A stretch of DNA of 64,000 nucleotides from positions 2,480,001 to 2,544,000 of the forward strand of contig NZ_CP120997.1 of assembly GCF_030719295.1 (NCBI RefSeq), read 5' to 3'. Both the position numbers and the translations under genes were made by a program. This DNA comes from Streptomyces sp. Mut1. Its GTDB lineage: Bacteria; Actinomycetota; Actinomycetes; Streptomycetales; Streptomycetaceae. Shown piece by piece: positions 50,541-60,530 of this stretch. Every line of letters begins with the position of its first letter. Position 1 is the stretch's first letter. The notes below the pieces were generated by a model that saw only the letters and a program-made list of their open reading frames with translations, was not told the DNA's origin and made no database searches.

Positions 50541-52625
50541 ATGACGATGTTCGACACGGTCCTCGTCGCCAACCGGGGCGAGATCGCGGTCCGGGTCATC
50601 CGGACCCTGCGCGAGCTGGGCGTGCGCTCGGTCGCCGTCTTCAGCGACGCGGACGAGGGGGCGCGGCACGTACGGGAGGCCGACACGGCGGTACGGATCG
50701 GGCCCGCCTCCGCCTCGGAGAGCTATCTGAGCGCGGACCGGCTCCTGGAGGCGGCCCGCCGCACGGGAGCCCGGGCCGTCCACCCCGGCTACGGCTTCCT
50801 CGCGGAGAACGCGGCGTTCGCCCGTGCCTGCGCGGAGGCGGGGCTCGTCTTCATCGGGCCGCCCGCCGACGCGATCTCCCTGATGGGCGACAAGATCCGG
50901 GCCAAGGAGACGGTCGCCGCTGCCGGTGTCCCGGTGGTGCCCGGCTCCTCCGGGAGCGGGCTGAGCGACGGCGAGCTGGCGGACGCGGCGGACGCGATCG
51001 GCATGCCGGTGCTGCTGAAGCCCTCGGCGGGCGGCGGCGGCAAGGGCATGCGCCTGGTGCGGGACGCGGCGCTGCTCGCGGACGAGATCGCGGCGGCCCG
51101 GCGCGAGGCCCGCGCCTCCTTCGGCGACGACACCCTGCTCGTGGAGCGGTGGATCGACCGGCCGCGCCACATCGAGATCCAGGTGCTGGCCGACGCCCAC
51201 GGCAACGTGGTGCACCTCGGCGAGCGCGAGTGCTCGCTCCAGCGCCGCCACCAGAAGATCATCGAGGAGGCGCCGTCCGTCCTGCTCGACGAGGGGACAC
51301 GGGCGGCGATGGGCGAGGCGGCCGTCCAGGCGGCGCGCTCCTGCGGTTACGTCGGCGCGGGCACGGTGGAGTTCATCGTCCCGGGCAACGACCCGTCCTC
51401 GTACTACTTCATGGAGATGAACACCCGCCTCCAGGTCGAGCATCCGGTGACCGAGCTGGTCACCGGTCTGGACCTGGTGGAGTGGCAGCTGCGGGTCGCC
51501 GCCGGGGAGCGGCTGCCGTACGGGCAGGACGACATCACGCTCACCGGGCACGCGGTGGAGGCCCGGGTCTGCGCCGAGGACCCGGCGCGCGGCTTCCTGC
51601 CCTCGGGCGGGCGGGTGCTGGCGCTCAGCGAGCCGCAGGGCGGCGGGGTGCGCACGGACTCGGGGCTCGGCGAGGGCGGCGAGGTCGGCAGCCTGTACGA
51701 CCCAATGCTGTCCAAGGTCATCGCGTACGGCCCCGACCGGGCGACCGCCCTGCGCCGGCTGCGGGCGGCCCTCGCGGACACCGTCGTCCTCGGCGTCCCG
51801 ACCAACGCGGGCTTCCTGCGCCGGCTCCTCGGCCACCCGGCCGTGGTGGCGGGCGAACTGGACACCGGTCTGGTGGAGCGCGAGGTGGACGCGCTGGTCC
51901 CCGAGGGCGTACCGGAGGAGGTGTACGCGGCGGCCGCGCTGCTGCGGCAGCACACCGCGTCCGCCGCCCCCCGCGCCGGGGCCTGGGCCGACCCGTTCTC
52001 GGCCGGTGACGGCTGGCGGCTCGGCGGCACCCCGGCCCGGACCCTGCGCGACTTCCACATCCCGGGCCACGACCCGGTCCAGGTGGCCCTGCGGCCGTGC
52101 GGCGGCGGGTCCACGGAGCTGACGTTCGGCCATGTCGGCGAGGTCTGCGGCCCGCCGGCCCCGGAATCGGGGGCCTGCGGCCCGCTCGGACCGCTGCCCG
52201 GCGGCCCGGAGACCGCGCGGACACTCGCGGTGGACGGCGGCCGCGTCACGCTCGAACTCGCCGGGGTGACCCATGTGTTCGCGTACGCCGTCTCCCCGGA
52301 GGGGCACTGGCTCGGCCGGGACGGCGACAGCTGGCACGTACGGGACCACGACCCGGTGGAGGCGTCGCTGACCGGCGCGGCCCGCTCCGGCGCAGACACG
52401 CTCGCCGCGCCCATGCCCGGCACCGTCACGGTGGTCAAGGTGGCGGTCGGGGACGAGGTCGTCGCCGGGCAGAGCCTGCTGGTGGTGGAGGCGATGAAGA
52501 TGGAGCACGTCATCTCCGCCCCGCACGCCGGCACCGTCACCGAACTCGATGTCACGGCCGGGGCCACGGTCGCCATGGACCAGGTACTGGCGGTCGTGGT
52601 CCCCGCCGCCGGGGAGGAAGCATGA
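50541..52625 (+). CDS. Biotin carboxylase/BCCP alpha subunit of acyl-CoA carboxylase
   Basis: 694 aa. N-terminal biotin carboxylase ([23 protein letters not shown]-grasp [28 protein letters not shown]) and C-terminal biotinyl domain with EAMKMEH, where the Lys carries biotin. The middle ~200 residues are the BT domain. Two ATG codons, 50541 and 50547, are possible; GAGGA is nearer the first but the second gives the common [11 protein letters not shown] start. It provides carboxybiotin for the beta subunit. Confidence 0.95.
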   Translation: MTMFDTVLVANRGEIAVRVIRTLRELGVRSVAVFSDADEGARHVREADTAVRIGPASASESYLSADRLLEAARRTGARAVHPGYGFLAENAAFARACAEAGLVFIGPPADAISLMGDKIRAKETVAAAGVPVVPGSSGSGLSDGELADAADAIGMPVLLKPSAGGGGKGMRLVRDAALLADEIAAARREARASFGDDTLLVERWIDRPRHIEIQVLADAHGNVVHLGERECSLQRRHQKIIEEAPSVLLDEGTRAAMGEAAVQAARSCGYVGAGTVEFIVPGNDPSSYYFMEMNTRLQVEHPVTELVTGLDLVEWQLRVAAGERLPYGQDDITLTGHAVEARVCAEDPARGFLPSGGRVLALSEPQGGGVRTDSGLGEGGEVGSLYDPMLSKVIAYGPDRATALRRLRAALADTVVLGVPTNAGFLRRLLGHPAVVAGELDTGLVEREVDALVPEGVPEEVYAAAALLRQHTASAAPRAGAWADPFSAGDGWRLGGTPARTLRDFHIPGHDPVQVALRPCGGGSTELTFGHVGEVCGPPAPESGACGPLGPLPGGPETARTLAVDGGRVTLELAGVTHVFAYAVSPEGHWLGRDGDSWHVRDHDPVEASLTGAARSGADTLAAPMPGTVTVVKVAVGDEVVAGQSLLVVEAMKMEHVISAPHAGTVTELDVTAGATVAMDQVLAVVVPAAGEEA

Positions 52626-53593
52626 CGACCGCCCGTACCGCCCGCACCCTGCCGATGACCGTGCCCGCCGAGGGTCTGCCCGCCCGGGTCCGTATCCACG
52701 AGGTCGGCGCCCGCGACGGCCTCCAGAACGAGAAGGCGGTCGTACCGACGGAGATCAAGGCGGAGTTCGTCCGCCGGCTCGCGGTCGCCGGGCTGACCAC
52801 GATCGAGGCGACGAGCTTCGTGCACCCCAAGTGGGTGCCCCAGCTCGCCGACGCCGAGCAGCTGTTCCCGATGCTCGGCGACATCGCGGACGTGGGCGAC
52901 GTGGCGCTGCCGGTCCTCGTGCCGAACGAGCGGGGACTCGACCGGGCCCTGGCGCTCGGGGCCCGCGCCATCGCCGTGTTCGGCTCCGCGACGGAGACCT
53001 TCGCCGCCCGCAACCTCAACCGCACGGTGGACGAGTCGCTGGCCATGTTCGAACCCGTGGTGGCCCGTGCCAAGGCGGACGCGGTGCATGTGCGCGGCTA
53101 CCTCTCCATGTGCTTCGGCGACCCCTGGGAGGGGCCCGTCCCGCTCCCCCAGGTCGTGCGGGTGGCGAAGGCGCTGATGGACCTCGGCTGCGACGAGCTG
53201 TCCCTCGGCGACACCATCGGCGTCGCGACCCCCGGCCACGTACAGGCCCTGCTGACCGGGCTGAACGAGGCGGGGGTGCGCACGGAGACGATCGGCGTGC
53301 ACTTCCACGACACGTACGGGCAGGCCCTGTCCAACACCCTCGCGGCGCTGCGGCACGGCGTGACCACGGTGGACGCGTCGGCCGGCGGCCTCGGCGGCTG
53401 CCCGTACGCGAAGAGCGCGACCGGAAATCTCGCCACCGAGGATCTCGTGTGGATGCTCGACGGCCTCGGTATCGAAACCGGGGTCGACCTCGACGAGCTG
53501 ACCGCCACCAGCGTGTGGCTCGCCGGACACCTGGGCCGACCCAGCCCGTCCCGTACGGTCCGCGCACTCGCGCCCCAGCCCTACAAGGAGTGA
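52622..53593 (+). CDS. Hydroxymethylglutaryl-CoA lyase
   Basis: 323 aa; ATG 52622 overlaps the alpha-subunit stop (ATGA). TIM-barrel lyase with [19 protein letters not shown] (N-terminal metal-site Asp in RDGLQ), [28 protein letters not shown] (metal His pair) and [18 protein letters not shown], the cysteine loop GGCPYA. Cleaves HMG-CoA to acetyl-CoA and acetoacetate, the last step of leucine catabolism. The hydratase step (methylglutaconyl-CoA hydratase) has no gene in this window. Confidence 0.94.
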   Translation: MTTARTARTLPMTVPAEGLPARVRIHEVGARDGLQNEKAVVPTEIKAEFVRRLAVAGLTTIEATSFVHPKWVPQLADAEQLFPMLGDIADVGDVALPVLVPNERGLDRALALGARAIAVFGSATETFAARNLNRTVDESLAMFEPVVARAKADAVHVRGYLSMCFGDPWEGPVPLPQVVRVAKALMDLGCDELSLGDTIGVATPGHVQALLTGLNEAGVRTETIGVHFHDTYGQALSNTLAALRHGVTTVDASAGGLGGCPYAKSATGNLATEDLVWMLDGLGIETGVDLDELTATSVWLAGHLGRPSPSRTVRALAPQPYKE

Positions 53594-53601
53594 ACGTCCC
53601 C

Positions 53602-54768
53602 ATGTCCCTGGACCACCGGCTGACCGCCGAGCACGAGGAACTGCGCCGCACCGTCGCGGAGTTCGCGCACGACGTCGTCGCCCCGAAGATCGGCGACTTC
53701 TACGAGCGGCACGAGTTCCCGTACGAGATCGTGCGCGAGATGGGGCGGATGGGCCTGTTCGGGCTGCCCTTCCCGGAGGAGTACGGCGGGATGGGCGGCG
53801 ACTACCTCGCGCTCGGCATCGCCCTGGAGGAGCTGGCCCGGGTCGACTCGTCGGTGGCGATCACGCTGGAGGCCGGGGTCTCGCTGGGCGCGATGCCGGT
53901 CTTCCGCTTCGGCACGGAGGAGCAGAAGCAGCGGTGGCTGCCGAGGCTCTGCTCCGGTGAGGCGCTCGGCGCGTTCGGCCTGACCGAACCGGACGGCGGC
54001 TCGGACGCGGGCGGCACCCGGACGACGGCGGTGCGCGACGAGGCGTCGGGCGAGTGGGTGATCAACGGCTCCAAGTGCTTCATCACCAACTCCGGTACGG
54101 ACATCACCGAGTTGGTGACGGTCACGGCGGTGACCGGCCGCAAGGAGAACGGCGCCCCGCTGATCTCCTCGATCATCGTCCCGTCCGGCACCCCCGGCTT
54201 CACGGTCGCCGCCCCCTACTCCAAGGTCGGCTGGAACGCCTCGGACACCCGGGAGCTGTCCTTCTCCGACGTCCGCGTCCCGCTGGAGAACCTGCTCGGC
54301 GAGGAGGGCCGGGGCTACGCCCAGTTCCTGCGCATCCTGGACGAGGGCCGGATCGCCATCTCGGCGCTCTCGACGGGCCTGGCGCAGGGCTGTGTGGACG
54401 AGTCGGTGAAGTACGCCGCCGAGCGGCACGCCTTCGGAAAGCCGATCGGCGCCAACCAGGCCATCCAGTTCAAGATCGCGGACATGGAGACGCGGGCGCA
54501 CATGGCCCGGATCGGCTGGCGGGACGCGGCCTCCCGGCTGCTGGCGGGCGAGCCGTTCAAGAAGGAGGCGGCGATCGCCAAGCTGTACTCCTCGACCGTG
54601 GCCGTGGACAACGCCCGCGAGGCGACCCAGATCCACGGCGGCTACGGCTTCATGAACGAGTACCCGGTGGCCCGCATGTGGCGCGACTCCAAGATCCTGG
54701 AGATCGGCGAGGGCACGAGCGAGGTGCAGCGGATGCTGATCGCCCGGGAGTTGGGGCTCCAGGCCTGA
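53602..54768 (+). CDS. Acyl-CoA dehydrogenase (isovaleryl/branched-chain type, AcdH)
   Basis: 388 aa from ATG 53602, 8 nt after the lyase stop. FAD-site motifs AFGLTEPDGGSDAGGTRTT and CFITNSGTDI, base region ERHAFGKPIGANQAIQFKIAD and IHGGYGFMNEYPVARMW; then EIGEGTSEVQRM, whose Glu is the catalytic base of the MCAD-type family. It supplies the first oxidation of branched acyl-CoAs ahead of the carboxylase. The last gene of the operon, followed by a hairpin. Confidence 0.94.
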   Translation: MSLDHRLTAEHEELRRTVAEFAHDVVAPKIGDFYERHEFPYEIVREMGRMGLFGLPFPEEYGGMGGDYLALGIALEELARVDSSVAITLEAGVSLGAMPVFRFGTEEQKQRWLPRLCSGEALGAFGLTEPDGGSDAGGTRTTAVRDEASGEWVINGSKCFITNSGTDITELVTVTAVTGRKENGAPLISSIIVPSGTPGFTVAAPYSKVGWNASDTRELSFSDVRVPLENLLGEEGRGYAQFLRILDEGRIAISALSTGLAQGCVDESVKYAAERHAFGKPIGANQAIQFKIADMETRAHMARIGWRDAASRLLAGEPFKKEAAIAKLYSSTVAVDNAREATQIHGGYGFMNEYPVARMWRDSKILEIGEGTSEVQRMLIARELGLQA

Positions 54769-54787
54769 GGAACTGCACCGAGTGCAC

Positions 54788-54819
54788 CGATCGGGGGTCC
54801 GGCACCGGGCCCCCGATCG
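54788..54819 (+). terminator. Hairpin ending the leucine operon
   Basis: A 10-bp perfect stem (CGATCGGGGG with its complement) and 12-nt loop, 20 nt after the AcdH-like stop. Confidence 0.65.
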
Positions 54820-54848
54820 GCTATCCGGCCCCGCGCGGGCCGAACCCC

Positions 54849-54986
54849 TCAGTCCTCGCCCTCCGGCACGTAGTCGGGGCACAACGAATGCCCGCACTCA
54901 CACGGAGGCCAACGCAGCGCCGCACCAGGCACGAGGTCGGCTCCCTCCGCCCCCGAATCGGCTGTCGGGACGATGAGGACGCCGTC
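54849..54986 (-). pseudogene. 3' remnant of a small conserved gene (minus strand)
   Basis: The minus frame ending at 54849 reads DGVLIVPTADSG... to ALRWPPCECGHSLCPDYVPE and stop. The WPPCECG...CPD ending looks like a small Cys-containing Streptomyces protein. Upstream of about 54986 the frame runs into DNA that is antisense to the GntR remnant and meets a stop before any good start codon. So the 5' end is missing. Confidence 0.45.
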
Positions 54987-55642
54987 CCTCCCGAATCGCC
55001 CTGGAGGCCGAGGGTCTGGTCACCTCGTCGCGCGGACACGGCACAGTCGTACGGCAACGGCGTCCGCTCAAGCGTCTCGGTGTCAGCCGGTACGACAAGG
55101 CCAAGTGGCGCGACGGCGACGAGGTCGCGTTCATCGCCGACCGCGTGGCTTCCGGGCGCGCCCACAAGCGAGACGACCAGACGCAGACGGTGACACGGGT
55201 CGAGGCACCACCCGCCGCCGCTGCCGCGCACGGCCTCGCTCCCGGTTCGCACGTCTACGCCCGCGCACGCGTCGTACGCGAGGCCGGGCAGCCGACGCAT
55301 ACGCTGACCAGCTACTACCGCCCCGAGCACGTCGAGGGCACATGTCTGGTCGACCCTTCCCCGGGCCCTGCCGGCCGGGGCGGCGGCTTTCGCGTGCTCT
55401 ACGACGCGGGCTACGAAATCGACCGCATGCGCGAGGAACTCTTTGCACGCGCGGCGACCCCCGAGGAGTCGAAACTGCTCATGCCGGCCGGGGGTGAACC
55501 GGTGGTCGAACTGCACAGGACCGTGTACACGGCGGACGGAACGGTCGTCGAGTTCGCGATAGGCGTGCACGCCGCCTCACGATTCACCTGGTCGTACGAT
55601 TTCGACGTTCCCGACTCCGCCCAGGGCGGAGGTACCACGTGA
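54977..55642 (+). pseudogene. GntR-family regulator missing its DNA-binding start (UTRA domain remains)
   Basis: From 54998 the frame reads ALEAEGLVTSSRGHGTVV, the end of a GntR winged helix, followed by a linker and the UTRA ligand domain (GSHVYARARVVREAGQPTHT, TAPEE-type EESKLLMPAGGEPVVELHRT). Upstream there is a TGA at 54974 and no HTH in any frame. The first usable start is GTG 55145 (MASGRAHKRDD), which would give a 165-aa protein without the HTH. The DNA-binding part seems deleted. The stop overlaps the start of the YdcF-like gene (GTGA). Confidence 0.65.
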
Positions 55643-56310
55643 CCGTCTCCTCCCAGTCGTGGTCGGACGCCCTGCTGTTGTGGGACCACCACCTGATGCA
55701 CCACGACCCGCGCCCCTGCTCGGTGGCAATCGGCCTGGGCAGCCATGACCTGGGGGTCGCGGACATGACCGTGCGCCTCTACCAAGGCGGTATGGCCCCC
55801 CTCATCGTGTTCACCGGCGCCACCAGCCCCACCACCCGTGCGCGCATGCCGCGCGGTGAGGCCGTGCACTATCGCGAGCGGGCACTCGAACTCGGCGTCC
55901 CCGACCGCGCGGTGCTCATCGAGCCGCGCGCCCGCAACACCGGGGAGAACATCCGTTTCTCCCGGGCGGTCCTCGAAGAGGCAGGCGTCCCGATCTCGTC
56001 CGTCCTGCTGGTGAGCAAGCCGTACGAGGAACGTCGCGCCCACGCCACCGCACGCAAACTGTGGCCGGGAGTCGCCTTCGTGTGTGCCTCGGCCCCCGTC
56101 ACGTTCGAGGAGTACCTGGCCTCGATCCAAAACGACCGCATGGTCATCGACATGCTGGTCGGCGCATTGCAGCGTCTGATGATCTACCCGGCGCGGGGCT
56201 TCATGGCCGCCGACCCCGTCCCGGACGACGTGGCTGCCGCGTACGAGCGGCTGTGCCGGGCCGGCTTCACGAGCCGGCTCATCGCGGACGGGGCCAACGC
56301 GTACGGATAG
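55639..56310 (+). CDS. YdcF/DUF218 family protein
   Basis: 223 aa, GTG 55639 in a GTGA overlap with the GntR frame, so co-translation was intended. DUF218 fold: PCSVAIGLGSHDLGVADMTVRLYQ, LIVFTGATSP, RALELGVPDRAVLIEPRARNTGENI (Glu/Arg/Asn motif), ILLVSKPYEERRAHATA. The family is SAM-binding or linked to envelope metabolism in enterics; in actinobacteria its role is unclear. No membrane segment is seen. Confidence 0.88.
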   Translation: MTVSSQSWSDALLLWDHHLMHHDPRPCSVAIGLGSHDLGVADMTVRLYQGGMAPLIVFTGATSPTTRARMPRGEAVHYRERALELGVPDRAVLIEPRARNTGENIRFSRAVLEEAGVPISSVLLVSKPYEERRAHATARKLWPGVAFVCASAPVTFEEYLASIQNDRMVIDMLVGALQRLMIYPARGFMAADPVPDDVAAAYERLCRAGFTSRLIADGANAYG

Positions 56311-56356
56311 CCCCCGCGTGTGATGCGCAAGACACCCCTAGCCCGCAGGGGGCGCG

Positions 56357-59315
56357 ATGGCCAATGATCGGAGCATGCGCGCACAGGACAAGCAGGACGC
56401 CGCCCCTCGCCCGGTCCGTACGGAGCCCGCTGCCGCGCGCTCGGCCGATGCCGTGGGGCCGGCCGTGGTCTCCGGGGCCGTGGGGCCGGCCGGGCCGGTC
56501 GGCCTCGCCGGGGTGGCCGGTCTCGACGGTCTCGCGGGCGCGGTCGGCTCCGGCGGCGCGGGGTCCGGGGGCCGGCTGGGGGCGTTGCAGCGCTCGATGG
56601 GCAACGCCGCCGTCGTCCGGGCGCTGGAGCGGCAGTGGCAGGCCGACTGCCGGATACCCGAACTCCCCCACGGGAACGGCGGGTCGGCGCCCGTACAGCG
56701 CCATGAGCACGGGCCCTCCTGCGGGCGCGGCGAGCCGGATCCCGTGCAGCGCTCGTCCGTGCCGGACGTGCTGCGCGGCCCCGGGCGGCCGCTGGGCGGT
56801 GACGTCCGTACGGAGATGGAGGCGCGGCTCGGCGCCGACTTCTCCGATGTGCGGCTGCACACCGGGCCGGCCGCACAGCGCTCGGCGGCCGAGGTCGGGG
56901 CCCGCGCCTACACCTCGGGCAGCCATGTCGTCATCGGCTCCGGCGGCGCGGACCGGCACACGCTGGCCCATGAGCTGACGCACGTCATCCAGCAGCGCCA
57001 GGGACCGGTCGCGGGCACCGACAACGGCTCGGGGCTCCGGGTCTCGGACCCCTCCGACCGCTTCGAGCGCGCGGCGGAGGAGAACGCCCGCCGGGTCCTG
57101 GCCGGTCCCGCGCCCACCGCGGCGGCGCCCGTGCAGCGGACGGCGGACGGCCCGGCCCGTACCGGCGGGGAGATCGCCGTACAACGCCTCGGCGAGGGCG
57201 AGGCTCCCTTCGACCACGCCCAGTACTACGCGCACACGAACTGGCAGGCGTCGGCCGAGCAGTTCGAGCAGCGGCTCGGCGCGTACGCCTTCGGGCACCC
57301 GAGGGCGCTCGCGGCGGCGCGCAAGACGGTGAACCGGCTCAAGCAGCTGCTCATCAAGTACAGCCGCATCGAGCACAAGGACTCCGCGCTCGCCAACAAG
57401 TCGTTCTTCAAGGACGACCGGACGAGCGCCGGGCAGGTGGGCGAGGAGATGACCACCGCCCAGATCAAAGACTTCTTCTCCCGGGACGGCAACGTCCGTG
57501 AGCTGATCACGGCCGTCTACAACGCCGCCTACTACAACAAGGGCGCCGAGCTGTCGCTCAAGAACATCCTCAACAGCATCATCGGGCCCAAGCCGCAGCT
57601 GGCGTCGACCCTCGGCATGAACGAGGAGGAGCTGAAGAAGCACTCCGCGTTCCTCAACAGCTGGACCCGGCTGTCCCTGTGGGCCGGGGCGAGTGCCGTC
57701 GGCAAGGGGTACAACTACGAGAAGGACCCGTACGCGCTGGGCGGCCTGCTGTGGCAGTCCGACCCGGAGACCATGGCCGGCGACACCTGGGAGATGATCG
57801 GCAGCCAGGGACCCCGCAAGGAGCGCAGCGAGGCCGACAAGCTCGCCAACCGCAAAACGCCCCGGGACTACGAGAACCGCGGCGCTCCGCTCGGCGCACG
57901 CGAGCTGGAGTTCGCGGGAAAGCCCGGACCCGACGACAAGCTGCCCTGGAACGAGGGCGCGGCCTACTGGGAGATCCAGCAGAACCAGGCCTGGCCGAAG
58001 GCGAACGCCGAGCGGGGCATCCCGATCGTCGCCGGCATGTCCGGCACCACGACCCGGATGCTCAAGACCTTCCAGTGGATCAACGTGCCCGGGGTGGATG
58101 TCTTCGACTACCGGATGGCGCTGATGGGCTGGATGCTGCCGTCCTGGGACCACTCGCTCTACGAGATCCTGCGCGGCTCCTGGGCGGCCGGGGTCAAGGG
58201 GCCGGGCGAGACCGTCGCCCGGGCGGGCAAGGGCGCGGCGCTGATGTACCAGAGCATCGCACCCTTCACGGAGGAGGAGCTGCGCCAACACGTCTGCGTC
58301 GACGGGCAGTTCCCGCACGAACTGATGTATCTCGCCCAGGCCAACACGCCCCGCGCGGTCGACCCCGCGGCGAGCGGCTTCATGGAGCCCGGCCAGGCCA
58401 CGGCGGGTGAAGTACCCCGCAGGTACGCGGACTTCCTCGCGGGCGACACGGCGCCCACGCCGGAGATCGCCGGCTGGAAGGCGAGGAACAACGGTGCCTC
58501 CACCGCGGCCCTCGCGGAGCGGCTCAAGCCCGCCCACGCGACCGCGCTGATGGCGTACACCGGGGGCGCGCACCAGATGATCAACTCGGTGGTGCGCAGC
58601 CGGCTGCTGCCCGAGGGGTACGCGCCGTACGGCACCGCCGGCCTGGCCACCACCGGTGCCGAGGCGCTGTCGCTCCAGCAGATCAAGAAGCAGCTCAAGT
58701 GGGCCGCCCAGGACCCCAAGAGCGAGCCGGTGAACACCCTGGACGAGGACGCGGTGATCGCGCCGCAGCTCGCGGCCGCCCAGGGCACGGACCCGACGGC
58801 CAAGAAGGCGGCCGTCGCCGTCATCGACGCGCGCATCGACCTTCTCGCGCCCGTGCTCTTCGAGGAGATGAAGGCGCACGCCGACATGACGATGGAGGCG
58901 CTGAAGCGGCTGCCCCCCGTCCGGCACCGTCTTCCGCGGCGACTGGAACGCGGGCGGCGACGAGTCGGTGTACCAGCTCGGCAAGCAGGCCGCGCTGAAC
59001 TACCGGCCGGGGTCCGTCTTCACCACCTCGTTCGACAGCACCAGCAGGGACGAACCCGTGGCCATGGGCTTCATGCGCGGCCAGAAGGTCTCCGGCAAGG
59101 CGACGCACCGGATCCTGCTGGAGCTGACGCTCACCGGCAAGTACGGCCGTGACGTCGAACCCTTCCACCGCTACCAGAACACCGAGTCCGAGGTCCTGCT
59201 CATGCCGGGTGCGAACTTCAAGGTGACCAGGAGCGAGTGGAAGCAGGACCCGCACCACGACGCGACGAAGGGCGGCAGCGCCTGGTACGAGCACGTCTGG
59301 GCGACGGAGGCCTGA
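56357..59315 (+). pseudogene. Large DUF4157 effector with C-terminal ADP-ribosyltransferase domain, split by a 1-nt frameshift
   Basis: ATG 56357 follows AGGGGG. The first frame (about 855 useful codons) carries an eCIS-type leader (LGALQRSMGNAAVVRAL) and a DUF4157 domain with HELTH at 205-209 (AHELTHVIQQ). Next is a ~600-residue region that I cannot name (MSGTTTRMLKTFQWINVPG, SWDHSLYEIL). At 58913-58918 a run of six C shifts the frame. Removing one C continues as LPPSGTVFRGDWNAGG in the third frame to 59315, giving 985 aa. The tail is a mono-ADP-ribosyltransferase: Arg860 (FRG), Ser894-Thr-Ser896, and E943-x-E945 (TESEVLL). The shift would remove this toxin part; the first frame instead runs to 59152 in Arg-rich nonsense. 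Sequencing error or true mutation cannot be told here. Confidence 0.82.
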
Positions 59316-59367
59316 GGGCGGCGCCGCGTCCACCGGGGCCGGGCCCCATCGGCAGGTCGCCACACGC

Positions 59368-59386
59368 TGAGGTTAGGCTAGCCTTC
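59368..59386 (+). promoter_or_regulatory. Iron box (DmdR1/IdeR operator)
   Basis: TGAGGTTAGGCTAGCCTTC matches the actinobacterial iron box TTAGGTTAGGCTAACCTAA at 15 of 19 positions. It lies 53-71 nt upstream of the desE-like start, so uptake should be repressed by iron. Confidence 0.85.
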
Positions 59387-59438
59387 CTTCGAACGTGTCA
59401 CCTGCCGGTCTCCGGCTCGTACGAAAGCGGATTCCGTC

Positions 59439-60470
59439 ATGCGCACTGCCCGAGCGTCCCGTCCCACCCGCCGTGGCCTGCTGGCCATGGGCGGCGCCGT
59501 TGGTCTCGGCGCCGTGCTCGCGGCCTGCGGCGGCAGCGGCTCGAAGGACTCGGCCGCCTCCGGCTCCAGGAGCGCGGACGCCGGGCCGTGGAAGTTCCGG
59601 GACGACCGCGGGCAGAGTGCCGAGGCGAAGTCCGTCCCGAAGAACATCGTCGCCTTCACCGGTGTCGCCGCCGCCCTCCACGACTACGGCATCGAGGTCA
59701 AGGCCGTCTTCGGCCCGACGAGGACCAAGGACGGCAAGGCCGATGTGCAGGCCGGCGACCTGGACATCAGCAAGGTCGAGATCCTGGGCAACGTCTGGGG
59801 CGAGTTCAACGTCGAGAAGTACGCGGCGCTCGGCCCGGAGCTGCTGGTCACCGCGATGTGGGAGAAGGACGCCCTCTGGTACGTGCCGGACCAGTCCAAG
59901 GACAAGATCCTGAAGCTGGCCCCGAGCGTCGCCCTGTGGGCCGCCCGGACCACCATCCCCAAGGCCATCCAGCGCCACGAGGACCTCGCGGCCTCGCTCG
60001 GCGCCGACGTCGGGGCCGCCGGGGTCGTCGCCGCGAAGACCCGCTTCGAGAAGGCCGCGGCCCGGCTGCGCGCCGCCGCGAAGTCCAAGCCGGAGATCAA
60101 GGTCATGATCGGCTCGGCCAGCCAGGACCTGTTTTACGTCTCGCTCGCCAAGATGTCCGCCGACACCCTGTACTTCCAGGAGCTGGGCGTGGGCTTCGTC
60201 GAGCCGAAGGTGGACGAGGCGGGCTTCTTCGAGAACCTGAGCTGGGAGAACGTCGACAAGTACGCGGCCGACATCATCATGATGGACAACCGCTCCTCGG
60301 CCCTCCAGCCCGACGCGCTCACCTCCAAGCCGACCTGGGCGCAGCTGCCGGCCGTCAAGGCGGGCCAGGTCATCCCGCGTACCACCGAGCCGATCTACAG
60401 CTACGACAAGTGCGCGCCGATCCTGGAGGACCTGGCGAAGGCCATCGAGGACGCCAAGAAGGTCGCCTGA
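59439..60470 (+). CDS. desE: Siderophore-binding lipoprotein (DesE-like, ferrioxamine uptake)
   Basis: 343 aa. Signal TRRGLLAMGGAVGLGAVLAAC: a twin-arginine-like start and a lipobox LAAC, so an extracytoplasmic lipoprotein. FecB/FepB-type substrate-binding fold: NIVAFTGVAAALHDYGIEVKAVFG, LLVTAMWEKDALWYVP, QDLFYVSLAKMSADT, and a C-terminal long helix PILEDLAKAIEDAKKV. Sequence style and position match DesE (SCO2780), which binds ferrioxamine for an ABC importer. The importer genes are not in view. An iron box precedes the gene. Confidence 0.9.
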   Translation: MRTARASRPTRRGLLAMGGAVGLGAVLAACGGSGSKDSAASGSRSADAGPWKFRDDRGQSAEAKSVPKNIVAFTGVAAALHDYGIEVKAVFGPTRTKDGKADVQAGDLDISKVEILGNVWGEFNVEKYAALGPELLVTAMWEKDALWYVPDQSKDKILKLAPSVALWAARTTIPKAIQRHEDLAASLGADVGAAGVVAAKTRFEKAAARLRAAAKSKPEIKVMIGSASQDLFYVSLAKMSADTLYFQELGVGFVEPKVDEAGFFENLSWENVDKYAADIIMMDNRSSALQPDALTSKPTWAQLPAVKAGQVIPRTTEPIYSYDKCAPILEDLAKAIEDAKKVA

Positions 60471-60495
60471 CCCCGGCGGACCGGGTCCGTGCGGC

Positions 60496-60522
60496 AGGCC
60501 GGGGGCACGCGGCCCCCGGCCT
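60496..60522. terminator. Bidirectional hairpin between desE and hexosaminidase
   Basis: An 11-bp perfect stem (AGGCCGGGGGC and complement) with a 5-nt loop, between the two convergent genes. Confidence 0.7.
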
Positions 60523-60530
60523 CCGTCATG

